A stretch of 64,000 nucleotides of DNA from the NCBI RefSeq assembly GCF_000372725.1, contig NW_005201202.1, positions 175,335-239,334 on the forward strand, read 5' to 3'. The position numbers and the translations under genes were made by a program. Source of the DNA: Emiliania huxleyi CCMP1516. Lineage: Eukaryota > Haptophyta > Isochrysidales > Noelaerhabdaceae. Of the stretch, positions 21,816 through 31,615 are shown one piece after another; position 1 is the stretch's first letter, and every line of letters starts with the position of its first letter. The notes beneath the pieces are model-generated. The model saw nothing but the letters and a program-made list of their open reading frames with translations, had not been told where the DNA came from and did not search any database.

Positions 21816-22799
21816 ATGTTGCAGACGAGTCTGCCAACGGTACGCTCAGAGCTGGGGCCCACGACCACCCTCCCCGCGCTGTTCGAGTGGCGATTCTCGC
21901 CCTCCACGCATTTGAGCGCCTCGCGGCACCCAGCGTCAATCTATCTGAGCCCGGGTCACGGTCCGAGCAGTTTGCTCAGTCAGCACATCAAAAACGGATC
22001 GCAGAGATTCAACCACACGATCGTCGCCGTGGGCGGCTCTGATCGCCGCCTTTCTCAGGCGGCCCACTTCGGACTGCATGTCGACGTTCTGCTGAGGACG
22101 TTTCGCATCGTGTATTGGGAAACCATTGACCACGTCGTCCCCGGCCTCCGACCACTACCCACACTGTTCACCGACCGATACCTCCGCGACGCTGGCCCGT
22201 CGGTGGCGGAGGCGATGCGTGGCGCGAGCCTCGACGACACGTCAAAGCCGCTCTGGCTCTTTGCGTCCTGGGGCCGCTACCAGCCGCAGCTGGATCGCAG
22301 CCCGAACTGCCGAGATCGGCAGGCAGCCGTGAGGTGGCTGCAAGGCATGGCGAACGCCTCGTGGATCTCAAAGGGCAAACGGAGTCCGAAAGAGTACTGG
22401 CCCATCCTCGCGCGCCACCGATTCGCGCTCTCCCCCTCGGGGCTCGGCATCCAGAGTCCAAAGACCTACGAGGCGCTCGCAGTGCTGACGATCCCCATCT
22501 GCCACCGGACCAACCTGGCGTACGCGCAGCTGGCCGCCGAGGGGTGGCCGATTGTCCTGGTCGACAGTTGGGAGCACGTCACGATTGCAAACATGCAGCG
22601 CTGGTGGGCATCTCTCGCCCACAAGCTGAGGGGAGCGCGTTCGTGCTTTGCCGACAAGGGCCGCATGTACCGGATGCTCGTCTCCGGGGAGACGATGGGC
22701 TCCTGCATCCAAACGGCAGAGCACCTGCATCTGAGGCCGTCTCATGATACAAGAGAAGGCGCCCGCCTCGCTGCTTCTCCGGGGCGTAGGCGGCGATAG
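21816..22799 (+). CDS. Exostosin-like (GT47-type) glycosyltransferase
   Basis: A 327-residue intronless frame. The C-terminal half has the exostosin pattern: LWLFASWGRY, then YWPILARHRFALSPSGLG, SPKTYEALAVLTIPICH and EGWPIVLVDSWEHVT. In the family the SPxG followed by an EAL...PV strand forms the nucleotide-sugar site. No signal anchor is seen at the N-terminus, which is poor in recognisable motifs, so the true start or a 5' exon may be missing. Such proteins act in the Golgi on cell-surface glycans. It lies directly after the tandem duplication, and its upstream region may be part of that repeat. Confidence 0.6.
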   Translation: MLQTSLPTVRSELGPTTTLPALFEWRFSPSTHLSASRHPASIYLSPGHGPSSLLSQHIKNGSQRFNHTIVAVGGSDRRLSQAAHFGLHVDVLLRTFRIVYWETIDHVVPGLRPLPTLFTDRYLRDAGPSVAEAMRGASLDDTSKPLWLFASWGRYQPQLDRSPNCRDRQAAVRWLQGMANASWISKGKRSPKEYWPILARHRFALSPSGLGIQSPKTYEALAVLTIPICHRTNLAYAQLAAEGWPIVLVDSWEHVTIANMQRWWASLAHKLRGARSCFADKGRMYRMLVSGETMGSCIQTAEHLHLRPSHDTREGARLAASPGRRRR

Positions 22800-23572
22800 C
22801 AACAACAGAGAGCACACACATTCCCCTCTGGGGGACATACACACCGACCGGATACTTACAACTTAGTTCGCATACTCCATGGCCATCGGCTGCATGTGTC
22901 CATGTGCACCATTGCTGAGTCTGAGGCATCACCAGGTCACACACCCACAGCTGGTCTCTGGTCAGCTCTCCGCAAGACGGACCACACACACACACACCTC
23001 CCGCGTCGTCCACCGGGCACGTAAAAATAAAAACGGTCAAACTCTGAGACGAGATGGGATTTAGGGACATGTGTCCCCGCCCTGCACGATCTTGGTGTGA
23101 GGGATCTTCAATCCGTCCCCTCACCCCTGGTCACTACCCGACACTAGAAGAGCAGCAAGAGTTGGGGCTGCGGCTACGGCGGCGGCTGCGGGAGGGGCTA
23201 GAGTATGCGGTCGCGGGAGAGCCGCTGCGCCGCGTGGGCGCGCCTACACCGCGCTTGCTCCGCTCGCCACCTCTCGCAAAGGTTCAAAGTCATAGCCATC
23301 ACCTCCTCCGGCAAGTCCTTTTCGCCTATCTCGCCGTCCCTCCATGCCTGGTATAGAGCTCGTCGTCATAGCCATATAATGATTTAATGCCATATTGAAT
23401 TCGATATTGTTAAAGCCGTATATTGCGGGGAATGCACGCGACACGCGAGACGGAGTTTATTTATATTCGTGGAGCTCCGCGTTGTGTCGTATATTCAAAA
23501 GCTTTGAGGGAGAGACAAGGCGGTCAACGTAGTACGCCAGGCACGTCGGAGGGTACTCGAAACGGAGACGCG
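22800..23572. other. Intergenic DNA with a dispersed repeat
   Basis: About 23028-23085 (ending GGGACATGTGTCCCCGCCC) recurs reversed at about 38190-38250. No gene is recognised. Confidence 0.5.
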
Positions 23573-24433
23573 CTACATGAAATCGAAATCGTCGTTCGCC
23601 CGCCAGCCCCCGCCTCCGCCATCGCCCTCGAGCCCTCCAAAGTCGTTGTCCACGTCCTTGCCCATGGCGATCTTGATCTTGCCCTTGGTCTTCTTGCCCT
23701 TCTTGTCCTTGTCGCGGTCCGCCTTGACCTTGTCGTTGTACAGCACCGACGCAAAGGTCGAGAGCTCCTTTGCCTCGTCGGTCGACATGCCCGCTGCCGC
23801 CTTGCGCAGCAGGCACTTGAGCACGCTCATGTGGCCGGTCTTGCCCTCGTACGGGCGCAACCGCTCCGCCAGCGACTCGGCCAGCTTTTCGTAGTCCTTC
23901 TCGCTCTTCGCCACAAAGTCCGCGCCCAGGTCGCCAACCTTTGGCGCCGGCCGCACCGCCTCGGACGGCTTGGCGGCGGCGGGCTTGGCGGCGGCGGGTT
24001 TGTTCGGCGGTTTGGCCGCGGGCGCGGGCGCGGGCGCGGGCGTGCCGACACTCGTCTCCGCCATGTCGAGGCCGAACGCCGCCGCCGCGTTGTCAAAGTC
24101 GGACGCCTCCTGCTGCAGCTTCCTCAGCGCGCGCTCGCGCGCTTCGCCGGTGAGGCTCGGGTCGATCTCGGTCGAGACGCCCGCCCTCTCCCGCAGCGCC
24201 GCCATCCGCGCCGCCTCCTCTGCCTCGCGCGCCTCGCGCGCCTCGATCTTCTTCTCCAGCTCGGTCTTCTCACGCGGCGCCGCCCGCGGGGCGGCCACCG
24301 GCACGCTCGCCGGCTCCGCCTTGTCCGGGTCGTGCGCCTCCTCGTCGGACCACTCTGCCTTGTCCTCCTCGCCCTTCTGCGGCAGGGACAGGTCCGCCGC
24401 CTCCCAGTCGTCCTCGCTGTCGTCCCAGGCCAT
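23573..24433 (-). CDS. EIF3J: Translation initiation factor eIF3 subunit j
   Basis: An intronless gene of 286 residues, usual for eIF3j/Hcr1, which binds the 40S subunit near the decoding site and helps load eIF3. The N-terminus is MAWDDSEDDWEAADL and acidic, as in the family. The middle is a charged helix (ELEKKIEAREAREAEEAAR) with a Pro/Ala-rich insert APAPAPAAKPPNKPAAAKP. The conserved core reads YEKLAESLAERLRPYEG and LLRKAAAGMSTDEAKEL. The tail KKGKKTKGKIKIAMGKD ending DDFDFM is typical. The start at 24433 matches the family N-terminus; an upstream in-frame extension to 24802 looks non-coding. Confidence 0.92.
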   Translation of the reverse strand: MAWDDSEDDWEAADLSLPQKGEEDKAEWSDEEAHDPDKAEPASVPVAAPRAAPREKTELEKKIEAREAREAEEAARMAALRERAGVSTEIDPSLTGEARERALRKLQQEASDFDNAAAAFGLDMAETSVGTPAPAPAPAAKPPNKPAAAKPAAAKPSEAVRPAPKVGDLGADFVAKSEKDYEKLAESLAERLRPYEGKTGHMSVLKCLLRKAAAGMSTDEAKELSTFASVLYNDKVKADRDKDKKGKKTKGKIKIAMGKDVDNDFGGLEGDGGGGGWRANDDFDFM

Positions 24434-24975
24434 GCCCTCGTGGGAATGGTTACGCCGCCGCGCAGTCTCCTGAGCCAGGCAGCTGTGAATAGCACGTATT
24501 TTCTTCTCAATAACAAGCCTGGTGTAGAGCAAGCCTGCTCTAGCCTCGCATGTCACTTCCTGTCGTCTGTTGTGTCGTTGTGCCCTTGTTTGTACTCTTG
24601 GCACCGTGGAGTGCTGGGGGGGGCGACAGGGAGGATATGGCCTTGAGTTATGTGTAAGCCGACTCAGGGTGTGTGGCAGCCCGCTGGCTGTGTGTCTTGT
24701 GAGCTTGTTTGTGTCTGTGTGTCGCTCGTGCGTGCCGTCATCATCTGTCCAGCGTCCACCCATACCGCGTTGGTGTCCAGTCCGAGCCTGGCTGTTCTTC
24801 ACCTTTCTACCTACCTACCTACCTGGTGTTAATTATTAATAGTCTGTATTCCAGAATTCCGTTGGGGGGAGGTATTCAGTCGGGGGCATTAATAATCGTC
24901 GGGCGGGGGCGCGGCGCGGCGGCGGGCGGGGCGGCGCGGCGCGCGGGGCGGCGAGACCATCTGTACTGAACGGGC
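24434..24975. other. 5' flank of eIF3j and low-complexity DNA
   Basis: Contains a (CTAC)n run at about 24808-24823 and a GC-rich block (GGCGGGGCGGCGCGGCG) just before the transposon. No gene is seen. Confidence 0.4.
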
Positions 24976-25048
24976 CAGCTAGCCAGGGTTGGTGGACTAA
25001 CATTAGCACACCTCCAGGGGCAGCACTGACTACAGATCGTGCCAACAC

Positions 25049-25681
25049 TTGGCGCAAAGGTCGGTGTTAGCACAGTCGAACGGCAGTCCCAAAACAAGCG
25101 TTAGCACAGCCGTTAGCACGGTGTTGGCACACCCTCCGGGTAAAACCCGGGTATACCTGCAAAAAACCAGGTATACCCGAGAAATACCTAGGTCCGCGTC
25201 AATGTGCCGCGCGCGCCCACTCCCAGGGCCCCTGCGCCAACTGCGGCTCGCACCGCCTGCTCAAGTACGCGCACCGCACCATGTGCGCTCGCTACAAGTG
25301 CTAAAGGCAGCATCGGCGCTGCGCCAGGCGCGGCTGGCAGGTGGCGGTGCGGACGATGCGGTCGTGCCGACATTCTGCTTCAAGATTGAGGCAGTGCTCG
25401 GCATGCGCTTCTGCGAGCCCGAGCAGCTCATCGCAACGAAGCGGCGCAACAGGCTGGCTGCTGCCGACAAGGCCGTGTGCTACCTCACGCGAGGCACCTT
25501 CAAAGAGGACAGCAATGACGCTGGATTCACCGACACGCGCTGGGTGGAGCTCGAGGAGCTGTACGAGAACTGTGGCAAGACGCCACTGAAGAATGCGCTC
25601 AAGAAGTACCGAAAGGCGGAAGAGGAGGATGTGGATGCGGCGATTGCCGACTTTGAGGAGGGCGTCGAGCACGAGGGATAA
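25049..25681 (+). CDS. Element-borne ORF 1, unrecognised, possible zinc-binding N-part
   Basis: The frame ends FEEGVEHEG at 25681. The last 100 residues (MRFCEPEQLIATKRRNR, FTDTRWVELEELYEN, KNALKKYRKAEEEDVD) look like a folded, charged protein. In a second frame at about 25200-25295 the sequence reads CANCGSHRLLKYAHRTMC ending YKC and a stop, a compact CxxC...C...C peptide. The two may be exons of one gene or a small separate ORF. No known domain is recognised. It lies wholly inside the transposon and converges on ORF 2. Confidence 0.4.
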   Translation: MAQRSVLAQSNGSPKTSVSTAVSTVLAHPPGKTRVYLQKTRYTREIPRSASMCRARPLPGPLRQLRLAPPAQVRAPHHVRSLQVLKAASALRQARLAGGGADDAVVPTFCFKIEAVLGMRFCEPEQLIATKRRNRLAAADKAVCYLTRGTFKEDSNDAGFTDTRWVELEELYENCGKTPLKNALKKYRKAEEEDVDAAIADFEEGVEHEG

Positions 25682-25908
25682 TCATAAATAGGCGCATTTG
25701 GGATGCGGATGGCTGGGGACGCCCATGGGACATGTTCGCAATCGCAGCTGCAGGTGTGAAGTGAATATGACCAGATGCGCGTTCTTTACAACTAAAACCA
25801 AGGGCAGCAACAGCCCCTCCCCTCCCCAGACAGACGGGTCCAAGGTAGATGACTCACGCACACAACGAGACGAGCGCGCCGTACACCAACCCCGACACAC
25901 GCACCTCT

Positions 25909-26376
25909 CTAGAGGCAGTCCTCCGCCTTGTGCTCATACTTGATGGGTGCGGCGGCCGGGTGGGCCTGGCGACCGCGCTTGCTGCCCTTGACGAGCTGCC
26001 GCCCTCGCCGCCGCCCTCGCCGCCGCCGCCCTCGCCGCCGCCCGCCCTCGCCGCCACTCTCGCCGCCGCCCTTGCCACCGCCCTCCTCGCCGCCAGCCTC
26101 CTTGCCGCCGCCACCCTGGCCCGGGGGCTCCTCAGGCGAGTCGACCCGCTGGCGGAGCGGCAGGGCGCCCTCGCTGCGCACGCCGCTGGCGTTGTACGCC
26201 TCGAGGCAGGGCTTGCCGCAGAAGTACTCGCCTTCTTGAGGCATCCACACCATATCGCACGCCACCCACGAGTGCACCGGCAGTTTGCATTGCTTGCAGC
26301 TGTGTGCCGCTGCATTCTGGTGCTCGAAGACCAGCTTGCATGCAGCACAAGCACGCGGCTCGTCGTTGCCGTTCAT
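25909..26376 (-). CDS. Element-borne ORF 2, Cys/His-rich zinc-finger-like protein
   Basis: From the ATG at 26376 the protein begins MNGNDEPRACAACKLVF, then HSCKQCKLPVHSWVACDM and YFCGKPCLEAYN. The C-x2-C, H-x-C-x2-C, H and C-x3-C spacing suggests two zinc sites. The C-terminal half is Gly/Glu/Arg low complexity (the GCCGCC-type repeat at 25995-26110) ending in a basic patch and a stop at 25909. It could be a DNA-binding accessory factor of the element or captured cargo. An upstream in-frame extension to 26544 lies in the subterminal repeat and is probably not translated. Confidence 0.45.
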   Translation of the reverse strand: MNGNDEPRACAACKLVFEHQNAAAHSCKQCKLPVHSWVACDMVWMPQEGEYFCGKPCLEAYNASGVRSEGALPLRQRVDSPEEPPGQGGGGKEAGGEEGGGKGGGESGGEGGRRRGRRRRGRRRGRQLVKGSKRGRQAHPAAAPIKYEHKAEDCL

Positions 26377-26617
26377 CGCGCTGCGGCCAGTCTCAGCACC
26401 GCCCAGCGAGCGCGTGGGCGTGTGGTCGCGTGACAACTCTGGACTCTGGTAGCGCTCCTTCAAAGAATTCGCGCCTAGCCTCCCCACCCCTCTAACGGAG
26501 CGTGCCAACACCTCCCGAGTGGCAGTGTTAGCACGTTCTAACACCTCTGCGGCTGTGGTGTTAACCGTTAACGTACCAACACCGTTCTAACATTAGTCCA
26601 CCAACCCTGCAGCTAGC

Positions 26618-27318
26618 TGGTCTTTGAGTCAGGGCAATGGTCGCGCCGCCCTCGACTCACGGGGCTGCCTTCCACCCGTCGCTGCTCAGGCCGGGGGAGG
26701 CGGGGAGGGGGGGCGGGGGGAGACCTCCTGTTCCGCGGATCGCGAGCACAGGCCCCTCCTTGCCCGGTCTGCGAAGCAGGACGGTGGTCGTGCCATCTTC
26801 GCCGTCGTACTCGAAACCACCACGCCGCAACCGTCGCCGGCGCGCGACACGTTCCCGTAGGCCGGACTGTCCTCGTCGAGAGTGTGTGCCGCCAAGGCAG
26901 GACACACTCAGGGGCAGTGCCGACGCGCCACCCGCCCGTGTGCTGCTGCAGCCGCCTCCGCCGCCGCCGCCTGCCTCCGCAGCGCCCTCGCGCCAGCGGA
27001 CAAAAGCAGTCATATCTCATGAGCTGCCTTTCCAGAGCGCACAAGACTGCATGGCTCTTGTGGCACGGTCGTTGGACCAGCGTTCGAGCCGGCGCTGTTA
27101 TGCTGCAACCCTTTTTTTTCCTGGGATCCTGGCTCACAAGCTAAAGATGTTCACGGGCCCCCACACGCATGGGGACCCGGGTACTCTTTAGCTGTACTCG
27201 TCTAGGCAGGGGTTGGTTATGCTGCCAGTTCGAATCCCGCTGGTCGCATCCCTCGCGGAGCGACGCGGAGCGCGCGCACGCGTGCGCGGATGCGCCAATG
27301 CTCCAACAGCGACAGCAA

Positions 27319-27356
<38 letters not shown>

Positions 27357-27556
27357 ACTGTCTTTTTACGCCTCGACGCGGTCCACACTAAGTTTCAGAG
27401 TGTCGACCACAAGAATTGGGCCAAAAAAAAGGCGTCGGTAATAAGCTGATGGCTAAGTTTCAGAAGTTGTCGACAACTAAGAACTGGGCAAAAAAAAGGC
27501 AAGAAGCTGATGGCCTCGCGGCCACAACCTCATCCACTGGTCGAGAACCAGGTTGA
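26618..27556. other. No gene recognised; low-complexity DNA
   Basis: Pro/Gly-coding low-complexity frames and a short imperfect duplication (CTAAGTTTCAGA units near 27390-27470). No family is visible. Confidence 0.35.
27304..27356 (+). repeat. (GACAGC)n microsatellite
   Basis: About nine units of AGCGAC/GACAGC, with one AACAGC variant. Confidence 0.9.
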
Positions 27557-29115
27557 ATGGGCCTATTCGCCAAGGCGAAGTCGGCCGCCGCCCCGCCTGC
27601 GGCCGGCACAGTGCTCGCCGCCCCACGCGGGGCGGCCGGAGGGCCGCCCGCGGCGCCCGCGGCGGCGCCCGTCAAGCCGCGCCCCTCCACGCCCACCACA
27701 ACCAGCGGCTCTACGGCCGGGACGTCGATCGGCTCGACAAGCAGCGCCGGGAGCCTCGTCGAGGGCTCTGATGCGGGGAAGCCGAGTGCGCTGAGCGCGT
27801 CGTCGCTCAAGCTGCGCGCGCAAGCGGTGCGGCTCGGGCTGCCGCCGCAGCTGCTCGTCGCGCCCTGCTCCGAGAGGGTCGAGATTGACCTGCTCGAGGA
27901 CACGGTTCCGCTCGGCAGCGGCGAGTTCTGCACCGCCCACTCGGCGAGACTGCGGGGGGAGCGAGTCGCGCTCAAGATGCTGCGGCCTGCGCGCGAGTCG
28001 TCCGAGCTCGCGATCTCGGACCTCCGCAGGGAGATCGCCGTCCTGTCCCAGATGTGCCAAAACGGCGGCGGACACCCGAACATTGCGCGCGCGGCTTGCG
28101 CGGTCTGCCCCTCCTCTGCACCGCCTCTGAAGTTGACGCACTTGGCAGGTGCGGCTGGTGGCGCACGGGTACACGCCGACCGGCTCGCCCTTCTGCGCGC
28201 TCGAGCTCTTCCAGGAGCCGCTCAGCGCCGCGCTACCGACCAGCAAGGCGCAGCGCAAGCTCTGGCCGGCCAAGCGCGGCGTGAGCATCGGGCTCCAGCT
28301 CGCGAGGGCGCTTCACTACTGCCACGACAGGCGCGAGACTAGCCGAGACTAGCCGAGACTAGCCGAGACTAGCCGAGACTAGCCGAGGCTCGCCGAGACT
28401 CGCCGAGAGTGCACGCTTGCCAGGGGCCCCCGGGCAGCTCCGCTGGACGCGCGGCTTGCGCCGAGCGCCCCCCCCCCCCCCCCCCGCTCCCGCTTCTGAG
28501 CCTTCTCGCAGCCCTCCCCGCAGGCCGCATCGTCCTCGCCGACTTCGGGCTGCTCAAGATCTGGAAGCGGGGCGAGGACGACACAGAGCGGCGCCAGCTG
28601 ACCGGCCTGACCGGCCCCCTCCCGCTGCGTGGCTGCCGAGGCGTGAAGAGCGGCGTCCTCTCACGGCTGCAGCTGTGAACAGGCTCGCTCCGGTACATGG
28701 CGCCCGAGGTTGCCCTCTCGCAGCCGTACAACCACAAGGCGGAGGTCTTCTCCTTCACCTCGCTGCTCTACCATGTCCTCTCCCTCGAGAAGCCGTTCGC
28801 CGCCATGGACGCAAAGGCTTTCGTCACCGAGGCGTGCGCCGCAAAGGGAAACCGCCGCTCGGTGTCCCGCTCCTTCCAGCTTCACGACTCGCGCCCTCCT
28901 TTTCCAGGCGTGCCACAAGGGCAGGCGCTGCCCGCTGGCAAAGGCGCGGCCAGCCCGAAGCACTCAGTACTGCCGATTCCCGTCGCGAGCTCAGCCGCTG
29001 CTCGGGTTAGGCGTGGCCGGCGAAGCTCCGCCGCCTGATGACGGAGGGTTGGGCCGCCGACCCGACCGACCGACCCGACTTCGAGGAGGCCGTGCGCGTG
29101 CTCGAGGCGCTCTGA
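27557..29115 (+). CDS. Protein kinase-like protein lacking a visible catalytic loop
   Basis: A Pro/Ala/Ser-rich N-terminus (about 110 residues) is followed by a kinase fold: VPLGSGEFCTAHSARL (glycine loop), ERVALKMLRPA (VAxK lysine), HPNI-VRLVAHGYTPTG, LQLARALHYCHDR, RIVLADFGLLKIW (DFG), LTGSLRYMAPEVALSQP and LMTEGWAADPTDRPDFEEA. Introns by continuity: 28085-28148, 28333-28523, 28605 or 28614-28682, 28832-28907 and 28944-29010, nearly all with GC donors. Joining CHDR directly to RIVLADFG leaves out the HRDLKPxN catalytic loop, normally about 15 residues. Either an exon hides in the C-rich 28333-28523 intron or this is a pseudokinase. The C-lobe resembles tyrosine-kinase-like kinases. Confidence 0.75.
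28605..28682 (+). mobile_element. Family A introner in the kinase gene
   Basis: The core runs GTGAAGAGCGGCGTCC to CAGCTGTGAACAG. The flanking duplication is decayed: GGCCCCCTCCC in the intron start against GGCTCGCTCC at the next exon. The donor is GC at either 28605 or 28614. Confidence 0.65.
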
Positions 29116-30565
29116 CGCGGTGCCGCGGCATTTCTGCGACCTTTTTCCACCCCCCCCCCCCCTCCTCCCGCCGTGGCTGCCCCCCTCGAGGCCTTTCCGC
29201 CGCGGGCCTGCCGTGCCGTACGAATATGATCGCGCATCTCGTGTGTCACACGTATCTCGTGTGACTGTTGTGTTGCAGCACTGTTGAGTGTTGTGTTGAT
29301 TAGGTCCAGCCCTCGCTGGGTGGCACGGGTTGTGACATTTGGCGATTCCGCGGCTTACTGGGCCCCTGAGCCGCTCCCGTGTTGGCCCAGGCATGGTACT
29401 GATAGTAGACGGTTCAGAACCGGCCAAACACAGGCTACAGCCCCACACACGCGCCCGCCATAGGCCGATAGCTCCACTGCGTCCTGGAGACAGGAGAGAT
29501 GTGTGAGGACGCGCAAAAGTCAAACAAAACAAAAGCCGCGAGAGTCGCATCAAAGAGGCAGGAACGACGTGCTCTTGCTGCACCTCGCAGCTGCACCGAG
29601 TGTGCTCGCAGTGTATGCTACGGCCGCCGCCTACTGGCATTGCTCTCGGCGTGCAGCTAGGCGACGCAGGTCCATCAGCAGGGCTCATCCAATGCGAGCG
29701 CACATTGTGCGTAGCCGCGGGCAGGTGTGGCAGTGCACAGCCGCACACCGGCTCTGGCGGCTCGTATGCCCCCGGCAGTGCTGCTAGTCATTAACTTGCG
29801 TAATGGGGCCGCAGCAGGCTGCTGCTGTGGCAGCAGCAGCAGCCTGCTGCTGCCTGATTCAGTCAAGCCAGCGGCGCAGCGAGGCGTGCAGAATTCGCGT
29901 GGTTTTGTCCCTCGGCCTCCCTCCTGAGGCTGAGCGCATTCGAGCCCATCGACCGGAGTTGGATGGTACCACGCTTCTCCCTGTCATGCGTTACCCAAAT
30001 GCGCCCGCCGTTTTTCGTCATACCCCCCCCCTCCGAAACCCGCCGACTTTGATTGGGTCCGGTTCAACCTCACTCCCATCTCTATACTTTCAGATACAAA
30101 ACGTCAGATCTGTGCCACCCTGGGCTGGACCTAGTCTCGTGTTGCAGGCTTGCAGCGCACGTGCTGTGGTCTCGAGTCCTCAGCAGTCAGCACATGCTTC
30201 TATCTCTAGCGCACTGTAGTCTGTGTACACCTCTGTGTGTGACGTCTGACGACTCCCCCGCTCTCCGCACTCCCCGGTCTCCGCTCGCGAGACGCGACGC
30301 GCGAGACCCGAGAGACGAGAGAGTCTCAAAATTTTGAACGAGACCGCAAGAGTTGCGGCTGCGGGCTGGGGCCGGTGGCCTCCATCAACCGTATCAAGGC
30401 GGGCATCCAGCGGCAGCGCCTTCGCGACGCCCGACGCATGCGCGATGCGGCACCGCGTGGAGATACGTGCTGCCACCCCACCTCGATCCTCGTGCTCGAG
30501 TGTATCGTTGAGGAGCCCTTGCCCGCGGCGGCGGGAGCCTAGCCCGCAGCAGCGCTCGTGCACGC
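29116..30565. other. Intergenic DNA with a CAG/CTG hairpin
   Basis: At about 29811-29851 GCAGCAGGCTGCTGCTG is mirrored after 3 nt, giving a strong hairpin. C-runs occur at about 29150-29163. No gene is recognised. Confidence 0.4.
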
Positions 30566-31615
30566 TCAATCCCCCTTTTCTCTCCCAGCTGTCGCCGGCC
30601 GGGTCGATGGCGTCATGGAGAAGCAAGTGCTTCCCACGAGCACCGCCGCGGCTCCGGCCCAGAGCGTGGGCGACGAGCGAAGCGAGGTGTCGGGCGAGAG
30701 CAGGAGCACAGAGGCGACGAATGCGAGGAACTTTTGGAGCGTGAGAACGAGGGTGGTGTGGAGCGCGCCGGAGCGCTCAATCAGTCGCGTGCAGATTAGC
30801 TTGCAGCAATAATCAAAGACGAGGTTTGCCGCCAGGAGCACCCACATGCCCGGCCATTGAACGCCACCAACGTGAGGGCCGGACCAGCTGGAGGCATGCT
30901 CGAGGGCGCGTCCACCACCGCGCAGCAAGAGGATGGGCAAGCCGAGGATGTTGCGAAAGAATATCATCTCCTCTGCGCTGGCGCGCGTGCCGCCTGGGAG
31001 GCGCGCAAACGCCCGCTCCTGCATGCAGCCCGTGACGGCGCGCAGCAGCAGCGCCACCGGAAGCAGCGCCACCCCTGTCCAGAGCCCTCCAGCCACGTCG
31101 CTGCGTGTTGGCGCTGACGCCCCTGCTGTCCCAGACATGGCCGTGAGCACCAAGCCGACGCTGGTGAGGCCGATGCTGAGCAGCTGCGGAGCAGAGTAGC
31201 GCCTGCCGAGGAGGAGGGTGCCGACCACGGCGTTTGCCACGAGCGAGCCATTCTTGAGGGTCGTGATCACCACGACGGGAAGCGGCGACGCGAGGGCCTG
31301 GTTGAGCAGCAGCGGGTAGCAGACGGTGATGAGTGCCAGCAGCAGGTGCGTCTGCACCGGCACCGTCCACTCGGGCTGCCGCAGCGCGGTTGGGGCAGCG
31401 AGCAAGAGGCCAAACGTGGCTTCGCTGGTCGAGATCAGCCCTCCGCAGCCCCTGTCTACCGAGTTGAGGGCGTCGTACGGCCACTGGCACAGGCAGGCGC
31501 AGAGCACGAGCGCCCCGGAGAGCAGCAGGGAGCCGGAGAGCCAGGACGAGGTCGCCGCCTCCTCCGCCGCCACCTCTGCCTCGTCGGCCACCGCGGACTG
31601 CGGCTCCTTCTCCAT
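30566..31615 (-). CDS. Nucleotide-sugar transporter, SLC35B4/YEA4-like (UAA family)
   Basis: From the ATG at 31615 a protein of 349 residues, close to the family's usual 330. It has about ten hydrophobic segments, with ITTLKNGSLVANAVVGTLL and GRRYSAPQLLSIGLTSVGL in the middle and LHTTLVLTLQKFLAFVASV near the end. These match the UDP-xylose/UDP-GlcNAc transporter group, where the RK-F-S and KRY motifs are conserved. It should import nucleotide sugars into the Golgi or ER. The open frame extends upstream to 31897, but that part is polar, has no family match and is probably 5' leader. No intron is needed, unlike most genes here. Confidence 0.8.
   Translation of the reverse strand: MEKEPQSAVADEAEVAAEEAATSSWLSGSLLLSGALVLCACLCQWPYDALNSVDRGCGGLISTSEATFGLLLAAPTALRQPEWTVPVQTHLLLALITVCYPLLLNQALASPLPVVVITTLKNGSLVANAVVGTLLLGRRYSAPQLLSIGLTSVGLVLTAMSGTAGASAPTRSDVAGGLWTGVALLPVALLLRAVTGCMQERAFARLPGGTRASAEEMIFFRNILGLPILLLRGGGRALEHASSWSGPHVGGVQWPGMWVLLAANLVFDYCCKLICTRLIERSGALHTTLVLTLQKFLAFVASVLLLSPDTSLRSSPTLWAGAAAVLVGSTCFSMTPSTRPATAGREKGD

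Larger units (their letters stand above)
24984..26609. mobile_element. hAT-like DNA transposon, 1626 bp, with 8-bp target duplication
   Basis: The terminal inverted repeats begin CAGGGTTGGTGGACTAA (left from 24984; mirrored at the right end to 26609). The direct 8-bp duplication CAGCTAGC flanks them (24976-24983 and 26610-26617). CAGGG ends plus an 8-bp duplication are hallmarks of the hAT superfamily. Both subterminal regions hold clusters of GTTAGCAC/GTGTTAAC-type motifs. No transposase is recognised. The interior is filled by two convergent ORFs, so it is a non-autonomous element with cargo or a divergent family. Confidence 0.8.

Noticed and set aside
25995-26110. Pro-rich forward frame in the GCCGCC repeat of the hAT-like element
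   Set aside because: It is the shadow of the Gly/Glu-rich tail of the reverse-strand zinc-finger-like ORF.
27180-27245. tRNA-like sequence with a good box B (GTTCGAATC)
   Set aside because: The T-stem does not pair, no acceptor stem can be formed and box A is poor. It could be a tRNA-derived repeat relic, but I cannot support a gene.
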